This document shows, piece after piece, positions 37,522-47,629 of a stretch of DNA of 64,000 nt. The stretch comes from Ensifer adhaerens (lineage in GTDB: Bacteria > Pseudomonadota > Alphaproteobacteria > Rhizobiales > Rhizobiaceae): contig NZ_PNFP01000009.1 in NCBI RefSeq assembly GCF_002940685.1, positions 264,374 through 328,373 of the forward strand, in the 5' to 3' direction. Positions within the stretch are counted from its first letter, which is position 1, and every line of letters starts with the position of its first letter. The notes beneath the pieces are model-generated. The model made no database searches and was not told the DNA's origin. It saw only the letters and a program-made list of their open reading frames with translations. The translations under genes were made by a program, and so were the position numbers.

Positions 37522-37556
37522 GCGTTGCATCGGCCCGTCCTTGGCGGATGCAACGC
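37522..37556. terminator. Hairpin between smpB and the NYN gene
   Basis: GCGTTGCATC and GATGCAACGC form a perfect 10-bp stem around a 15-base loop, 14 bp beyond the smpB stop. It probably ends both convergent transcripts. Confidence 0.65.
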
Positions 37557-37569
37557 AAAGACTTGTCTC

Positions 37570-38049
37570 TTAACCGCGGTCCTTCAGAAGCCGGTTCTTC
37601 TGGCGGTTCCAGTCGCGTTCCTTCGACGTCTCGCGCTTGTCGTGCAGCTTCTTGCCCTTGCCGAGCGCCAGTTCCAGCTTGGCGCGGCCGCGATCGTTGA
37701 AGTAGATCTTCAGCGGAATGAGCGACATGCCTTCGCGGTTGACCGCGCCCTGCAGCCGGTTGACCTCGCGCTTCGACAGAAGCAGCTTCCGCCGCCGCCG
37801 CGTTTCATGGTTGAAGCGGTTCGCCTGCAGGTATTCCGGCAGATAGGAATTGATCAGCCAGATCTCGCCGCCCTCGTCCGTCGCGTAGGATTCGGCAATA
37901 TTGGCCTTGCCTTCGCGCAACGACTTGACCTCGGTGCCGGTCAAAACCAGACCGGCCTCGTAGGTGTCGACGATCTCGTAGTTGAAGCGGGCCTTTCGGT
38001 TCTCCGCCACAACCTTGTTGACCGTGCGCTGGCTTCCTTTGGGTGCCAT
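37570..38049 (-). CDS. smpB: SsrA-binding protein SmpB
   Basis: A 159-residue tmRNA partner for trans-translation. Visible family pieces: [84 protein letters not shown] in parts, and a basic C-terminal tail. It overlaps the dapA stop by three bases (ATG inside TGATG), so it is translationally coupled with dapA. Confidence 0.95.
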   Translation of the reverse strand: MAPKGSQRTVNKVVAENRKARFNYEIVDTYEAGLVLTGTEVKSLREGKANIAESYATDEGGEIWLINSYLPEYLQANRFNHETRRRRKLLLSKREVNRLQGAVNREGMSLIPLKIYFNDRGRAKLELALGKGKKLHDKRETSKERDWNRQKNRLLKDRG

Positions 38050-38933
38050 CAGTTCATCAATCCTGCGTGTCTGAGCGCCGCATCGATTGCGGCCTCGGTT
38101 GCCGGTTCGAGCGTCGGCAACAGCGGCGAGCGCACGGCGCGGCTCATGCGGCCGAGGCGGTTCAACGCATATTTCGCGCCGCAGAGGCCCGGCTCCATGA
38201 AGATCGCCTTGTGCAGCGGCATCAGCTTGTCCTGATAGGCGAGCGCCTTGGCGTAATCGCCGGCAAGCGTTGCCTCCTGGAATTCGGCGCAAAGGCGCGG
38301 CGCGACGTTTGCAGTCACCGAAATACAGCCGACGCCGCCATGGGCGTTGAAGCCGAGCGCGGTCGCGTCTTCGCCGGAAAGCTGGACAAATTCCGGCCCA
38401 CAGGCCATGCGCTGCTCGGATACGCGCTCGATCTTGCCGGTCGCGTCCTTGACGCCGATGATGTTGGCATAGGCCTTGCTGAGGGCTGCCATGGTCTCGA
38501 CACTCATATCCACGACCGAGCGGCCGGGGATGTTGTAGATAACGATCGGCAGCTTCACGCTTTCGGCGATCGCGGCATAGTGCGCGAACAGGCCCTTCTG
38601 CGTCGGCTTGTTGTAGTAGGGCGTGACCACCAGGATGGCGTCAGCGCCGGCCTTTTCGGCGTGCTGGGCAAGCTCGACCGCTTCCGTCGTATTGTTGGAG
38701 CCGGCGCCCGCGATAACAGGCACGCGCTTGGCGGCCGCTTCGATGCAGAGCTCCACCACCTTCTTGTGCTCGTCATGCGATAGGGTCGGAGACTCGCCGG
38801 TGGTGCCGACGGGCACCAGACCATGGCTGCCTTCTTTTATCTGCCATTCCACATGCGCGACGAAACCATCCGCATCCACCGCGCCGGCCGCGGTGAACGG
38901 TGTTACGAGAGCGGGAATGGAACCCTTGAACAT
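38049..38933 (-). CDS. dapA: 4-hydroxy-tetrahydrodipicolinate synthase
   Basis: A 294-residue aldolase of lysine and peptidoglycan precursor synthesis, joining pyruvate and aspartate semialdehyde. The motif [14 protein letters not shown], the [12 protein letters not shown] stretch with catalytic tyrosine, and the Schiff-base lysine in IGVKDATG are present. AGGAG precedes the ATG at 38933. It forms an operon with smpB. Confidence 0.95.
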   Translation of the reverse strand: MFKGSIPALVTPFTAAGAVDADGFVAHVEWQIKEGSHGLVPVGTTGESPTLSHDEHKKVVELCIEAAAKRVPVIAGAGSNNTTEAVELAQHAEKAGADAILVVTPYYNKPTQKGLFAHYAAIAESVKLPIVIYNIPGRSVVDMSVETMAALSKAYANIIGVKDATGKIERVSEQRMACGPEFVQLSGEDATALGFNAHGGVGCISVTANVAPRLCAEFQEATLAGDYAKALAYQDKLMPLHKAIFMEPGLCGAKYALNRLGRMSRAVRSPLLPTLEPATEAAIDAALRHAGLMN

Positions 38934-39216
38934 GCACAACTCCTGACGGCGTAAAAGCGAGCCTGCACTCATGCTTTGGCCGTAATCGACGGTTAAAAAA
39001 CTGCCGCACCATAATCATGTGACGTGGCTGCGGCAAGCGTTGTAACACGGCATTTCACGCCGGTTTTCATGCAAAAGCTTGATGTTTCGCCCGCATAATC
39101 GCAACCGCCCAACCGGGGCGGGAACGGGATTGGCGCAATTTTTATCATCGATACTGGCCGCTCGGCTTGTCCTCGGGCAATCTGCGGCGGATGACACGGG
39201 GAACACGGGGCTCTTG

Positions 39217-41283
39217 ATGCGCGGCACAATCTATCTGCCTGTTGCCGCCATCATCGGCGCGGTGCTTCTGGCCGCGCCGGCAGGCAACGCAGAAGCGCTC
39301 GACCGCGTCCCGGTTCCATCGCGCAAGCCCGAATTTTCGAACAGGGCGGCACCCGTTGCCGAAAGCGAAACCACGAACGCCATCGCGGCAACCGCTTCGC
39401 CAGTCAGCAGCGCGCTCAAGACGGGGCTCGACGCACTCTCCAACAAGCAGCCCGCCGTGGCGATCGCCGTGCGCGATGCCATGGACGCAGGCGCGCTCGA
39501 CCGGCATATATTGACCTGGGCGATCGCCGTTTCCGGCCAGCGAGGCGTTCCGTCCTTCGAAATCGCCGACGCCCAACGCGAATTGCAGGGGTGGCCCGGG
39601 CTGAAATCTCTGCGCGCCAACTCCGAACGGGCGCTTTATCGAGAAGACCCGGCGGCGGCGGATGTGCTTGCAGCCTTTGGCAACACCCAGCCTGAGACGA
39701 CCGAAGGCGCACTCGTTCTTGCCCGCGCGCTCGTGGCCAGCGGAAAGGCCGATACGGCTGCGAAAAACCTGCGCGCGATCTGGCAGCGCGACACACTCGA
39801 CAAGGACATCGAGACCAAGATCCTCGACGAGTTTTCCAGTCTCCTGGCCACCGAAAACCACCAGCGCCGGATGGTGATGCTTCTCTACCGCAATCGCGTC
39901 GAGCAGGCCGAACGGTTCGGAGAGCTCGGCAAGGCCCAATCGCTCTATCGCGCGTGGGCGGCGGTGGGCCGCGGCAACGACAAGGCGCCTGCGCTCATCG
40001 CCGCGGTCGATCCGACCTGGCGCAAGGACCCCGCCTATCTCTTCATTCAGATCGAATACCTGCGCAAACAGAAGAAATATGAGGAAGCGGCCAAGCTCCT
40101 TGCCCGCATGCCCAAGGACAAGAGCAGCCTGGTCAACCCCGGCGAATGGTGGGTCGAACAACGTGTCGTCAGCCGGGGCCTGCTCGACGGCGGCGACTTT
40201 CGAAGCGCCTACCGGATCGCCGCCAGCCATCTCGCGACGGAGCCGACCGACATCATCGACGCCGAGTTTCATGCGGGGTGGTACGCGTTGCGCGGGATGG
40301 AGGATCCGGCAACGGCGGCGCGTCATTTCCGCCGCATTCTGGACGTTTCGAGCCGTCCCCTCTCCGCTTCGCGCGCGTGGTACTGGCTCGGGCGGTCCGC
40401 CGAAGCGGGCGGACCGGGTGACGCCGGCGAATATTTCGCCAATGCGGCCCGCTATCCCGGAACGTTCTATGGGCAACTTGCGGCTGCCCGGCTCGGTCGC
40501 AAGACGCTGAACGTCGCCTATCCCGCCCCGACGGTGGAGGATCGATCACGGTTCGACAACCGCGAGGCGGTGCGCGCGATCGCACGGCTAGAAGGCACAG
40601 GCCACGCCTGGCGCGCCGACAGCATCTATCGGGCGCTTGCCGACGAACTGACAAGTCCGGGCGAACTGGCATTGCTTTCGGCACGCGCGGAAAAAACCGG
40701 CAATCACCAGCTTTCGCTCCAGGTCGGCAAGATCGCCTTCGGGCGCGGGATCGATGTCGCGGCACTCGCCTTTCCCGTCGGCGTAATCCCGTCGAGCGCC
40801 AATATCGACGGCTCCGGCAAGGCACTCGCCTATGCGATCGCGCGCCAGGAGAGCGCCTTCAACCCGGGCGCCATCTCCACCGCCAACGCGCGCGGCCTGC
40901 TGCAACTCATGCCGGGGACAGCCAAGGGTGTTGCCAGCCGATACGGGCTTGCTTATTCGCAGGACCGGCTGACGAGCGACGCCGGCTACAACGCCACGCT
41001 CGGCGCTCACTACCTCGGCGAGCAGATCAGCAGCTTCGGCGGTTCCTACATCCTCACCTTCATCGCCTACAACGCCGGTCCCCGCCGCGTTCCGGAATGG
41101 CTTGACCGCTACGGCGATCCGCGGGGCAAGCCGATCGACGAGGTCGTCGACTGGATCGAGCGCATTCCGTTTCAGGAAACACGCAACTATGTCCAGCGGG
41201 TGATGGAGAATTATCAGGTCTACAAGTCGCGGCTCGGGCAAAAAGCCGATATCGTCGAAGATCTGAGGATGGGGCGGCAATAG
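39217..41283 (+). CDS. Lytic murein transglycosylase (Slt70 type)
   Basis: A 688-residue periplasmic enzyme with a signal peptide (YLPVAAIIGAVLLAAPAGNAEA) and a long helical U-domain. The C-terminal SLT domain is at about residues 530-660, with catalytic E in IARQESAFNPGAIS, then ARGLLQLMPGTA and ILTFIAYNAGPRRV. It cleaves glycan strands with 1,6-anhydro products. The ATG at 39217 has GGGG upstream. Confidence 0.9.
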   Translation: MRGTIYLPVAAIIGAVLLAAPAGNAEALDRVPVPSRKPEFSNRAAPVAESETTNAIAATASPVSSALKTGLDALSNKQPAVAIAVRDAMDAGALDRHILTWAIAVSGQRGVPSFEIADAQRELQGWPGLKSLRANSERALYREDPAAADVLAAFGNTQPETTEGALVLARALVASGKADTAAKNLRAIWQRDTLDKDIETKILDEFSSLLATENHQRRMVMLLYRNRVEQAERFGELGKAQSLYRAWAAVGRGNDKAPALIAAVDPTWRKDPAYLFIQIEYLRKQKKYEEAAKLLARMPKDKSSLVNPGEWWVEQRVVSRGLLDGGDFRSAYRIAASHLATEPTDIIDAEFHAGWYALRGMEDPATAARHFRRILDVSSRPLSASRAWYWLGRSAEAGGPGDAGEYFANAARYPGTFYGQLAAARLGRKTLNVAYPAPTVEDRSRFDNREAVRAIARLEGTGHAWRADSIYRALADELTSPGELALLSARAEKTGNHQLSLQVGKIAFGRGIDVAALAFPVGVIPSSANIDGSGKALAYAIARQESAFNPGAISTANARGLLQLMPGTAKGVASRYGLAYSQDRLTSDAGYNATLGAHYLGEQISSFGGSYILTFIAYNAGPRRVPEWLDRYGDPRGKPIDEVVDWIERIPFQETRNYVQRVMENYQVYKSRLGQKADIVEDLRMGRQ

Positions 41284-41390
41284 TAACCGGCGCACCGATC
41301 AAATAATTGTGATCGGTATTGGCGGCACAAACCGCGGCTTCAACCATTTCCTCGTTAAAGCCCGGATTTCCGAAGGAAATGGTGAGCATC

Positions 41391-41915
41391 ATGAGGACCT
41401 TGACAATCGCTGCCCTTTCGCTGGTGACCGCATTGACCAGCGTGCCGCCCGCCAGCGCGCTCCCGAACGTTCCGTCAGTCGTCTCCGCCCCGAGCAATGT
41501 GCAACAGGTTCAGTTCAACTATGAGCGCGGGGAAGAACGCAAGAACCGTTCCAGCTGCGCCGTTCCCTATTGCGAACTTCGCGGGCGATATGGCGACTAC
41601 CGCGATCGGGATAGGAACTACCGCGGCGGCTACTATCGTGACGGATACTACAGAGATCGATATCGCCGCCACTATGACCATGACGACAACGACGTCGGGG
41701 CGGTCATCGGCGGATTGGCCGCGGGCGCGATCATCGGCGGCCTGCTGAGCCAACCCCGTTATTACAACGGCCCGAGATACTATAACGGGCCACGAGCGGT
41801 CAGCGGTACCGCACATCAGCGCTGGTGCTACGCACGCTATCGGTCCTACAGGGCCTGGGACAACAGTTACCAGCCCTATGGCGGCCCGCGACGCCAGTGC
41901 AACTCGCCCTATTGA
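41391..41915 (+). CDS. BA14K-like exported protein
   Basis: A 174-residue protein with a signal peptide ([22 protein letters not shown]). The middle is rich in Y, R and D ([18 protein letters not shown]), then a glycine-zipper stretch ([16 protein letters not shown]) and short YYNGPR repeats. The C-terminus, [19 protein letters not shown] with a final QCNSPY, matches the BA14K lectin-like motif of Brucella and rhizobia. Probably cell-envelope associated; function not known. Confidence 0.82.
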   Translation: MRTLTIAALSLVTALTSVPPASALPNVPSVVSAPSNVQQVQFNYERGEERKNRSSCAVPYCELRGRYGDYRDRDRNYRGGYYRDGYYRDRYRRHYDHDDNDVGAVIGGLAAGAIIGGLLSQPRYYNGPRYYNGPRAVSGTAHQRWCYARYRSYRAWDNSYQPYGGPRRQCNSPY

Positions 41916-42081
41916 GGGACGATCACACCGATCGGTGCCGACAGCGGCGGATAAGCCAGGACAAATGGCCGATCCGCCGTCGCATGTTCTTGACGGACTG
42001 AAGACGTCCACCTCGGCTCGCATTGCTTGCCCTTCGCCTTCAAACGGTTAGGATTTCAACCGCCTGAAGGGGGGGAGCAAC

Positions 42082-42969
42082 ATGAGCCAGTGCGTATTCC
42101 GCGAACACCACTTCCACAGTTCCGACGGCTTGACGCTGTACGCGCGAAGCTACGGCCCTGCCCCCTCGGCATCCGCGGCAACACCGATCATCTGTCTACC
42201 CGGGCTCACCCGCAACAGCCGGGACTTTCACCAGCTCGCAAGCTTTCTTTCGATCTCGCGGGAAATTCCTGTCATCTCGCTGGATTACCGCGGCCGCGGC
42301 AACGCGCAGCGCGACGCGGACAAGAGCCGCTATACGGTCCCCGTCGAAATGGCCGACGTCATGACGGCCTGCGCTCACTTTGCGGTCGAAAAGGCAATCT
42401 TCATCGGCACATCCCGCGGCGGCCTGATCCTCCATCATCTCATCGGCAGCGCCCCATCATTGATTGCAGCAGCGACCCTCAACGACATCGGTCCCGTGAT
42501 CGAAATCGAGGGATTGCTTGCGATCCGGGACTATCTCAACTCCAAGGACGCTCCGACCAGCTGGGCGACCGTCGCCGCCTACCTGAGAACGTTACACGGC
42601 GCGGACTTTCCAGCGTTAAGCGACGCAGATTGGTCCGACATGGCGAAGGCTATTTATCGCGACGAGGATGGCGTCCCGGTCGCCGATTTCGATCCGGCAA
42701 TCGCGCTGCCACTGCGCGGCCTGACGCCCGAAACACCCTTGCCCGATCTCTGGAAATCGTTCGACGCCCTGAGCCAGGTCCCCCTCCTGGTCGTCAGAGG
42801 CGAACACTCACGGCTTCTTTCGGGCGCCACGGTGCGCGAAATGCACCGGCGACATCCTGGAATGACCGACTTCACCGCACCTGGTCAGGGGCACGCGCCG
42901 CTGCTTCACCTCGACGGTCCGCGCGAAGCCGTTGCCGCGTTTATCGACGGCGTCGCGCGCGCACGCTGA
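42082..42969 (+). CDS. Alpha/beta hydrolase
   Basis: A 295-residue serine hydrolase. The HG-like turn is LPGLTRNS, the nucleophile S111 is in FIGTSRGG, the acid is probably in LLVVRGEHS, and the histidine is in GQGHAPLLH. GGGGGGAG precedes the ATG. Substrate unknown. Confidence 0.88.
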   Translation: MSQCVFREHHFHSSDGLTLYARSYGPAPSASAATPIICLPGLTRNSRDFHQLASFLSISREIPVISLDYRGRGNAQRDADKSRYTVPVEMADVMTACAHFAVEKAIFIGTSRGGLILHHLIGSAPSLIAAATLNDIGPVIEIEGLLAIRDYLNSKDAPTSWATVAAYLRTLHGADFPALSDADWSDMAKAIYRDEDGVPVADFDPAIALPLRGLTPETPLPDLWKSFDALSQVPLLVVRGEHSRLLSGATVREMHRRHPGMTDFTAPGQGHAPLLHLDGPREAVAAFIDGVARAR

Positions 42970-43091
42970 CGGCCCGGCGGTCCGCGGCCCCCAACTTGCC
43001 GTCGTTTCCCGAGTACGGCCGAAGTGCACCCGCGTCTAGGGTCGGTGGCACGAGCGGCACGGTCTGCCATCGAAGACGAAACACCAAAACG

Positions 43092-43116
43092 AAAAAACCC
43101 GGCTCGAAAGCCGGGT
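43092..43116 (-). terminator. Intrinsic terminator of the porin gene
   Basis: On the minus strand ACCCGGCT-TTCG-AGCCGGGT is followed by TTTTTT. It lies 30 bp after the porin stop and is a textbook Rho-independent terminator. Confidence 0.92.
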
Positions 43117-43145
43117 CTCTCTCCTCTGACCGAAGTCAGACGATC

Positions 43146-44174
43146 TTAGAAGTCGCGCTGCAGGCGGACGAAGCCAAATACCTGGTCTTCAGCACCGTCA
43201 GCATCTTCGTACTGAACCGACACGCGGGTCGCGAGACCTTCGGTGATCTTGTAGTCGAGGGTTACGCCAGCGCGCCATGCGTCGTCGTTGGTGAAGTCGA
43301 ACGTGCCATGGCTCAGGCCGTCGAAGTACTGAACGCCGGGGGTGATGGCGAGCTTGTCGGTGGCGTTGAAGCGGTACGACGCAGCAACGGTCCACTCAGA
43401 CTTTTCCCAGTAAGCGTTCGGGTCCGAAGCCCAGATACCAGCGAGCTGGAAGACGCCCGGGCCGAGGTCAGCCGAGAGCAGAGCGCGGATTGCGCCTTCT
43501 TCGAGTTCCGAGTCGTAACCGCCGAGCAGGTCGAAGGAAACGCCGCCGAGCGAAGCCGAAACGATACCGGAAACGCCTACGCCGTTCGGGTGAGTCGTAG
43601 CACCTTCGAGTTCGTCGATCGAGAGACCGGCCTGGAACGAACCGCCGTCATAGAGGTAGGCGATCGAGTTGAATTCGGTGACGTTGCCGAGCGAGTCGGT
43701 TTCGCCGTTCAGGCCCTTATCCCACCAGTTGTAGAAGAAACCGGCCTTGAGGCCACCGAGCTGGATGTAGGCTTCATCAACGTCGATCAGGCTGTCGCCA
43801 ACGTCGGAGTCGTTGTCGGCGTTGAACTCAGCGGCGAAGAAGCCGGTGAGCGTGCCGTACTCGGTGTCGCTCTTGGCGTCGAACGAGATGTATGCGCGCG
43901 AGAAGGCATCCCAATCGGAGTCGCCTGCTGCGCCCCAACCCTGACGCTTGTTAACAGCGTGATCACCGTAGTCTACCTGGAAGCGGATGAAGCCACCGAT
44001 CTTGAGGCAGGTTTCGGTGCCCGGGATGTAGAAGTAGCCAGTGCCGAAAGCGTCGCAAACGCGAACGTATTCCATGGGCTCCGGCTCGGCTGCGACGATT
44101 GCGTCGGCTGCCTGTGCGCCGGAAACTGCTGCGAGAGCAGCAGCGGAGCCGAGAAGAAGGCTCTTGATGTTCAT
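43146..44174 (-). CDS. ropA: RopA/Omp2b-type porin
   Basis: A 342-residue outer membrane beta-barrel of the alphaproteobacterial porin family. The signal peptide is IKSLLLGSAAALAAVSGAQAA. The mature N-terminus has VRVCDAFGTGYFYIPGTETCLKIGG, in parts, with the paired cysteines and IGGFIRFQVDY typical of RopA/Omp2. Strands alternate with loops to the C-terminal aromatic GFVRLQRDF. Its gene is AG-rich in codons typical of highly expressed genes. GGAGGTC precedes the ATG. Confidence 0.93.
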   Translation of the reverse strand: MNIKSLLLGSAAALAAVSGAQAADAIVAAEPEPMEYVRVCDAFGTGYFYIPGTETCLKIGGFIRFQVDYGDHAVNKRQGWGAAGDSDWDAFSRAYISFDAKSDTEYGTLTGFFAAEFNADNDSDVGDSLIDVDEAYIQLGGLKAGFFYNWWDKGLNGETDSLGNVTEFNSIAYLYDGGSFQAGLSIDELEGATTHPNGVGVSGIVSASLGGVSFDLLGGYDSELEEGAIRALLSADLGPGVFQLAGIWASDPNAYWEKSEWTVAASYRFNATDKLAITPGVQYFDGLSHGTFDFTNDDAWRAGVTLDYKITEGLATRVSVQYEDADGAEDQVFGFVRLQRDF

Positions 44175-44833
44175 TTCTGACCTCCAGTCAAAAGTTTCAA
44201 ACGGGTCTGGGTATTTTGCTGAAGGACAGCTTTCCCTGCCCCATCCCCTAACGTTCAAGAAGTCGGACGATCAACCGCCCTTGCTTCCGGAGTTGAAAAT
44301 ACAAGACCGGATCACCGGCGCAACGTCCAACTGGCGAGATCACGTCCTTTGCATCGCCCTTCGCCGAGGCCTGTTGCTGAAACGACACAAAATCGCCGCA
44401 GACCCCCGGAGAAAATTAACAAACCATTAAGAAAACCCTTTACTGACGGGGGGTTAGCATAAGGAAGACAGGGGTAGCCTGTTTCAGAAAGAGGCAGAAA
44501 GCCGCCCAAAACAGGGGAAAAGCCGGGCGCGGACTTCGATTCAGAAGGTCCATCGAATGCCTAAAACAGCAATCTCTCCCCAAATGCGCTTCGTGAAGAA
44601 ATCATCGAGACCTGAAGAATCGTCAGAATCGGCAAAGAGATTCGCGAACCAGACCGCACGGGTGATTCTGAGCGGCGCAAGATTGGCCACTGCGAAGCAT
44701 CAAGGATGCGCAGGTGACCAAGACGACGATTGCCGCCACGACCAACGAACCACGACAAATGGAAATTCTGCAGAGAGCCCGCGGAGACCGACCGGTGAGG
44801 TGGGACATGAGACAAGCGGGGCTTTGAGGATAC
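44175..44833. other. Intergenic region upstream of the porin gene
   Basis: A 659-bp gap holding the porin promoter and a CtrA-type word at 44416-44430. There is also an ACAGG / CCTGT inverted repeat at 44468-44482. Open frames running through it into the tRNA are artefacts. Confidence 0.5.
44416..44430. promoter_or_regulatory. CtrA-like box TTAA-N7-TTAA
   Basis: The word TTAACAAACCATTAA matches the full CtrA consensus TTAA-N7-TTAA. It is about 240 bp upstream of the porin ATG. CtrA is an essential cell-cycle regulator in Sinorhizobium; whether it binds here is inferred. Confidence 0.4.
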
Positions 44834-44923
44834 TGGCGGAGAAGAAGGGATTCGAACCCTCGATACCGTTTCCGGTATACTCCCTTAGCAGGGGAGCGCC
44901 TTCGACCACTCGGCCACCTCTCC
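44834..44923 (-). tRNA. tRNA-Ser(GCU)
   Basis: A 90-nt gene including the encoded CCA. The anticodon stem-loop CTCCC-CTGCTAA-GGGAG gives anticodon GCU, the long variable arm (TATACCGGAAACGGTATC) marks a class II tRNA, and GGTTCGAATCC is the T arm. The 5' GGAGAGG pairs with CTTCTCC at the 3' end. Reads serine AGC/AGU codons. Confidence 0.95.
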
Positions 44924-45110
44924 GTTAGCGCCTGACTAGTGTCACTCAGCGACCAATGCAAGATTTTTTTGTCGGATTACGGGAATTCCTCGCATTTTCG
45001 TGTGGGCCGATCGGTAGCGCCGGCCGCGCAGCGTCAGGTCGCGCCGATCTCTTTGAGCAAGAACCGCGGAGCGCGGCGGCGCCAATCCCCTTCGGCGCAG
45101 CCGCTTGCGC

Positions 45111-47330
45111 CTAGGATTTGCGCGCGAGGCGCTCGATTGCCTGCTGGGTCGCCGCGCCGAACTCACCGTCGACCGGACCGCCATAATACCCGCGATCTTT
45201 CAAGAGGTTCTGCATTTCCTTGCGAAATGCCGGTGTGAAGTTGTTCGGCTGGTTCTTCACCTCGTCGAGCTTGGCCGGATCGCCGCCCTCGATGCTGGCG
45301 GCCGCCCAGCGGACTGCTTCCTTCGCGTCGGCTTTGGTGCCGAGGCCGTAATCATAGAGGCGACTCAAGTTGCCCATCGCATAGGCGCTGCCGGCGTTGG
45401 CGGCCATCTCGTACCAGGTGCGGGCCTGCACGTAATCCTGAGCGACGCCGTTGCCGATATCGTAGAACCAGCCAAGCAGCGCCATGGAGTAGGAATCGCC
45501 CATATTGGCCGCCTTCTCGTACCAAGCCTTGGCTTCCGGATAGCTCTGCTCGGTTCCCAGCCCATTTTGATAGGCCCAGCCGAGCGACGACATCGCATTG
45601 GCGTCGCCGCTTTCGGCTGCCTTCTTGTACCAGGCGAGCGATTGCCCGAGGTCCTTCGGCAGGCCAAGCCCTTCCCGGTAGAACCAGCCCATCGTCGCCA
45701 TGGCGTTGGCATAACCCTGATTGGCGGCCAGCTCATACCACCGGGCGGCCTCGGCATAGTCCTGCGCAATGTCGCCATAGCCTTCGCGATAGAGCCAGCC
45801 CAGTGACGCCTGCCCATAGGCATTGCCAGCGCGAGCCGCCTGGTCAAACATGCGCTTGCCCTGATCTACATCCACCGGCCCATCGGTCCCGTAGACCGAA
45901 AACCAGGCGAGATTGGTCAGCGCATACATATTGCCGCCATCGGCCGCCTTCTGGTAGTTGCGCCGCGCCTCGACATAGTTGCGTCCGGCGTCCTGTGCGC
46001 GGCCCAACATGTTGACGAGCATCATATCGTCGGGATTTTCGTTGACCGCCTGGGCACAGGCGGTCAACGCCCTCTCGGCATCGAGCTTCAGGAAGTTCAC
46101 CCCGAGGAAGCCGGGCATCGACTGCGGCTCGCCGGCGAGCAGATAGCAATCGCGCGAAGCCTGGGTGTCCTTGCCGGTCGGCGAAACGTTGAGGCCTTTC
46201 TGCGGCTCGAGGGCTGCAATCTGCTTTTCGGCTTCGGCCTTGTGCTTGCTGTCGGGATAGCGCTCGATGAAGCGCGTCAGCGCCGCCGCGTCGGTCGACT
46301 GCTTCAAGGCTTCCCACGCAATCTCGTCCGGCGTCACGTTCGATGTCTGCTCGGTTTCGGTCAGAAGCTTCAGCTTCTTTTCCGCAAGCATCCTGTAGAC
46401 CGGGTCCGAGCCGTGCTTGGCCAGGAAGGCGGTCAAAAGGTCCTTGTCGGCGAGGTCGCGGATGTTCTGCCAGTCGGCAGCCGCCTCCGACTGGCTGTTG
46501 GGCGAAAGCTGTCCGCCATTGGTGGTGACGTTGATGTTCACCTCTTTGATATTGAGGAAGATCTGGGCGCCGCCGAGCGAACCGTAGACGAACGGCTCCT
46601 GGCCGCGATTGGTCACCGACACCACCTCGTCGCGAACCTTGCCAAGCGCGATGCGGACATCGACACCCGGTTCCGTCAGATACTTGGCGAGGGCTGTCGC
46701 GAAGGGGCTGTTCCTGCCCTCCCCGTCGAGCGCGACCGTGCCGGCCTTCGAAGCAAAGGCAACGAGCAGATCGGCCGATTCCGGCTCGACGCGCGCCAGT
46801 CCGCGGGAGACCGCCCGGGTCGAGATCGAGCGCGTCATGCTCTGCTCGAAGGGATTGTTGCGACAGGCGTCGAGGATGACGAGCTTGAGCCGGGTCGCGC
46901 CCTCCAGCGACCGTTGAACGCGGTCGAGGCCGATCGCCTCGTCCTCGACGTCCTTGTCCGTCTTCAACTGCACATCGACGGGAAGCAGGAAGTTCTCGCC
47001 GTTCATCTCCATGCCATGACCGGAGTAATAGACGATTGCGACTTCGGCACCGCTCGCCAGATCCTCGAAGTCGCGCAGCGCCTTGACCATGTCCTGGCGA
47101 CCGACGTCGTGCACTGTCGTGACCGAATCGAAGCCCGCGTCCTCGAAGGAGGCCTTCATCAGCTCCACGTCGTTGGCGGGATTGTTGAGCGGCGAGGTCG
47201 CCTCATATTTCTCGTTGCCGATCAGGAGCGCGACGCGCTTGGCAGCCCATGCCCCTGATGGCATCGACGCCAGCAGCGCCACACAGATGATAGAAAGCGG
47301 CAGCCACCGCCGCAAAAGCCCCAAGGCCAT
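45111..47330 (-). CDS. Exported caspase-fold (peptidase C14) protein with SEL1 repeats and peptidoglycan-binding tail
   Basis: A 739-residue protein. Residues 1-30 are a signal peptide ending SGAWA. Residues about 31-270 form a C14 caspase domain with catalytic H105 (YYSGHGMEM) and C156 (LDACRNNP). A linker of about 190 residues follows. From about 465 to 690 are six SEL1-type repeats of about 36 residues (for example ARWYELAANQGYANAMATMG). The last about 40 residues (LLKDRGYYGGPVDGEFGAATQQAIE) look like a peptidoglycan-binding fold. GGAGGGAAGG precedes the ATG at 47330. It is predicted to be periplasmic. The substrate and role are unknown. Confidence 0.88.
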   Translation of the reverse strand: MALGLLRRWLPLSIICVALLASMPSGAWAAKRVALLIGNEKYEATSPLNNPANDVELMKASFEDAGFDSVTTVHDVGRQDMVKALRDFEDLASGAEVAIVYYSGHGMEMNGENFLLPVDVQLKTDKDVEDEAIGLDRVQRSLEGATRLKLVILDACRNNPFEQSMTRSISTRAVSRGLARVEPESADLLVAFASKAGTVALDGEGRNSPFATALAKYLTEPGVDVRIALGKVRDEVVSVTNRGQEPFVYGSLGGAQIFLNIKEVNINVTTNGGQLSPNSQSEAAADWQNIRDLADKDLLTAFLAKHGSDPVYRMLAEKKLKLLTETEQTSNVTPDEIAWEALKQSTDAAALTRFIERYPDSKHKAEAEKQIAALEPQKGLNVSPTGKDTQASRDCYLLAGEPQSMPGFLGVNFLKLDAERALTACAQAVNENPDDMMLVNMLGRAQDAGRNYVEARRNYQKAADGGNMYALTNLAWFSVYGTDGPVDVDQGKRMFDQAARAGNAYGQASLGWLYREGYGDIAQDYAEAARWYELAANQGYANAMATMGWFYREGLGLPKDLGQSLAWYKKAAESGDANAMSSLGWAYQNGLGTEQSYPEAKAWYEKAANMGDSYSMALLGWFYDIGNGVAQDYVQARTWYEMAANAGSAYAMGNLSRLYDYGLGTKADAKEAVRWAAASIEGGDPAKLDEVKNQPNNFTPAFRKEMQNLLKDRGYYGGPVDGEFGAATQQAIERLARKS

Positions 47331-47629
47331 GCCCTTCCCTCCGGCGCCGACCATCGTTTCCGCCTTGCCCGGCTCGAACGACGGACGATGCCTCGCCCGA
47401 TTGCCTTCGGAGCCGCCCACAGGACGCCCCGGTCATGCCTGACGAAAGTATTACGTATGAGGTTGGGGCTTTCAATGTGCGCGGATGCCATAATTTGGCG
47501 AAGGCGCCTGCCGGGGCCACAAGCTCGAAGCAAGTCGGCGTGCTTAGCTCAATCACTGTCGCCAAGCGGAAACGAGTCCGCCAAGAACACCACAGATCCG
47601 CCGAGGGCTGCGCTGATACGGAGCTTGCC

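Noticed and set aside
42027..44180. 717-codon plus-strand frame opposite the porin gene
   Set aside because: It crosses the hydrolase gene, a terminator and the whole porin gene; it is a shadow.
44557..44961. Reading frames on both strands running through tRNA-Ser
   Set aside because: They contain the EKKGFEPS and RWPSGRRR-type translations that come from reading a tRNA-Ser gene, and have no ribosome sites; the tRNA explains the sequence.
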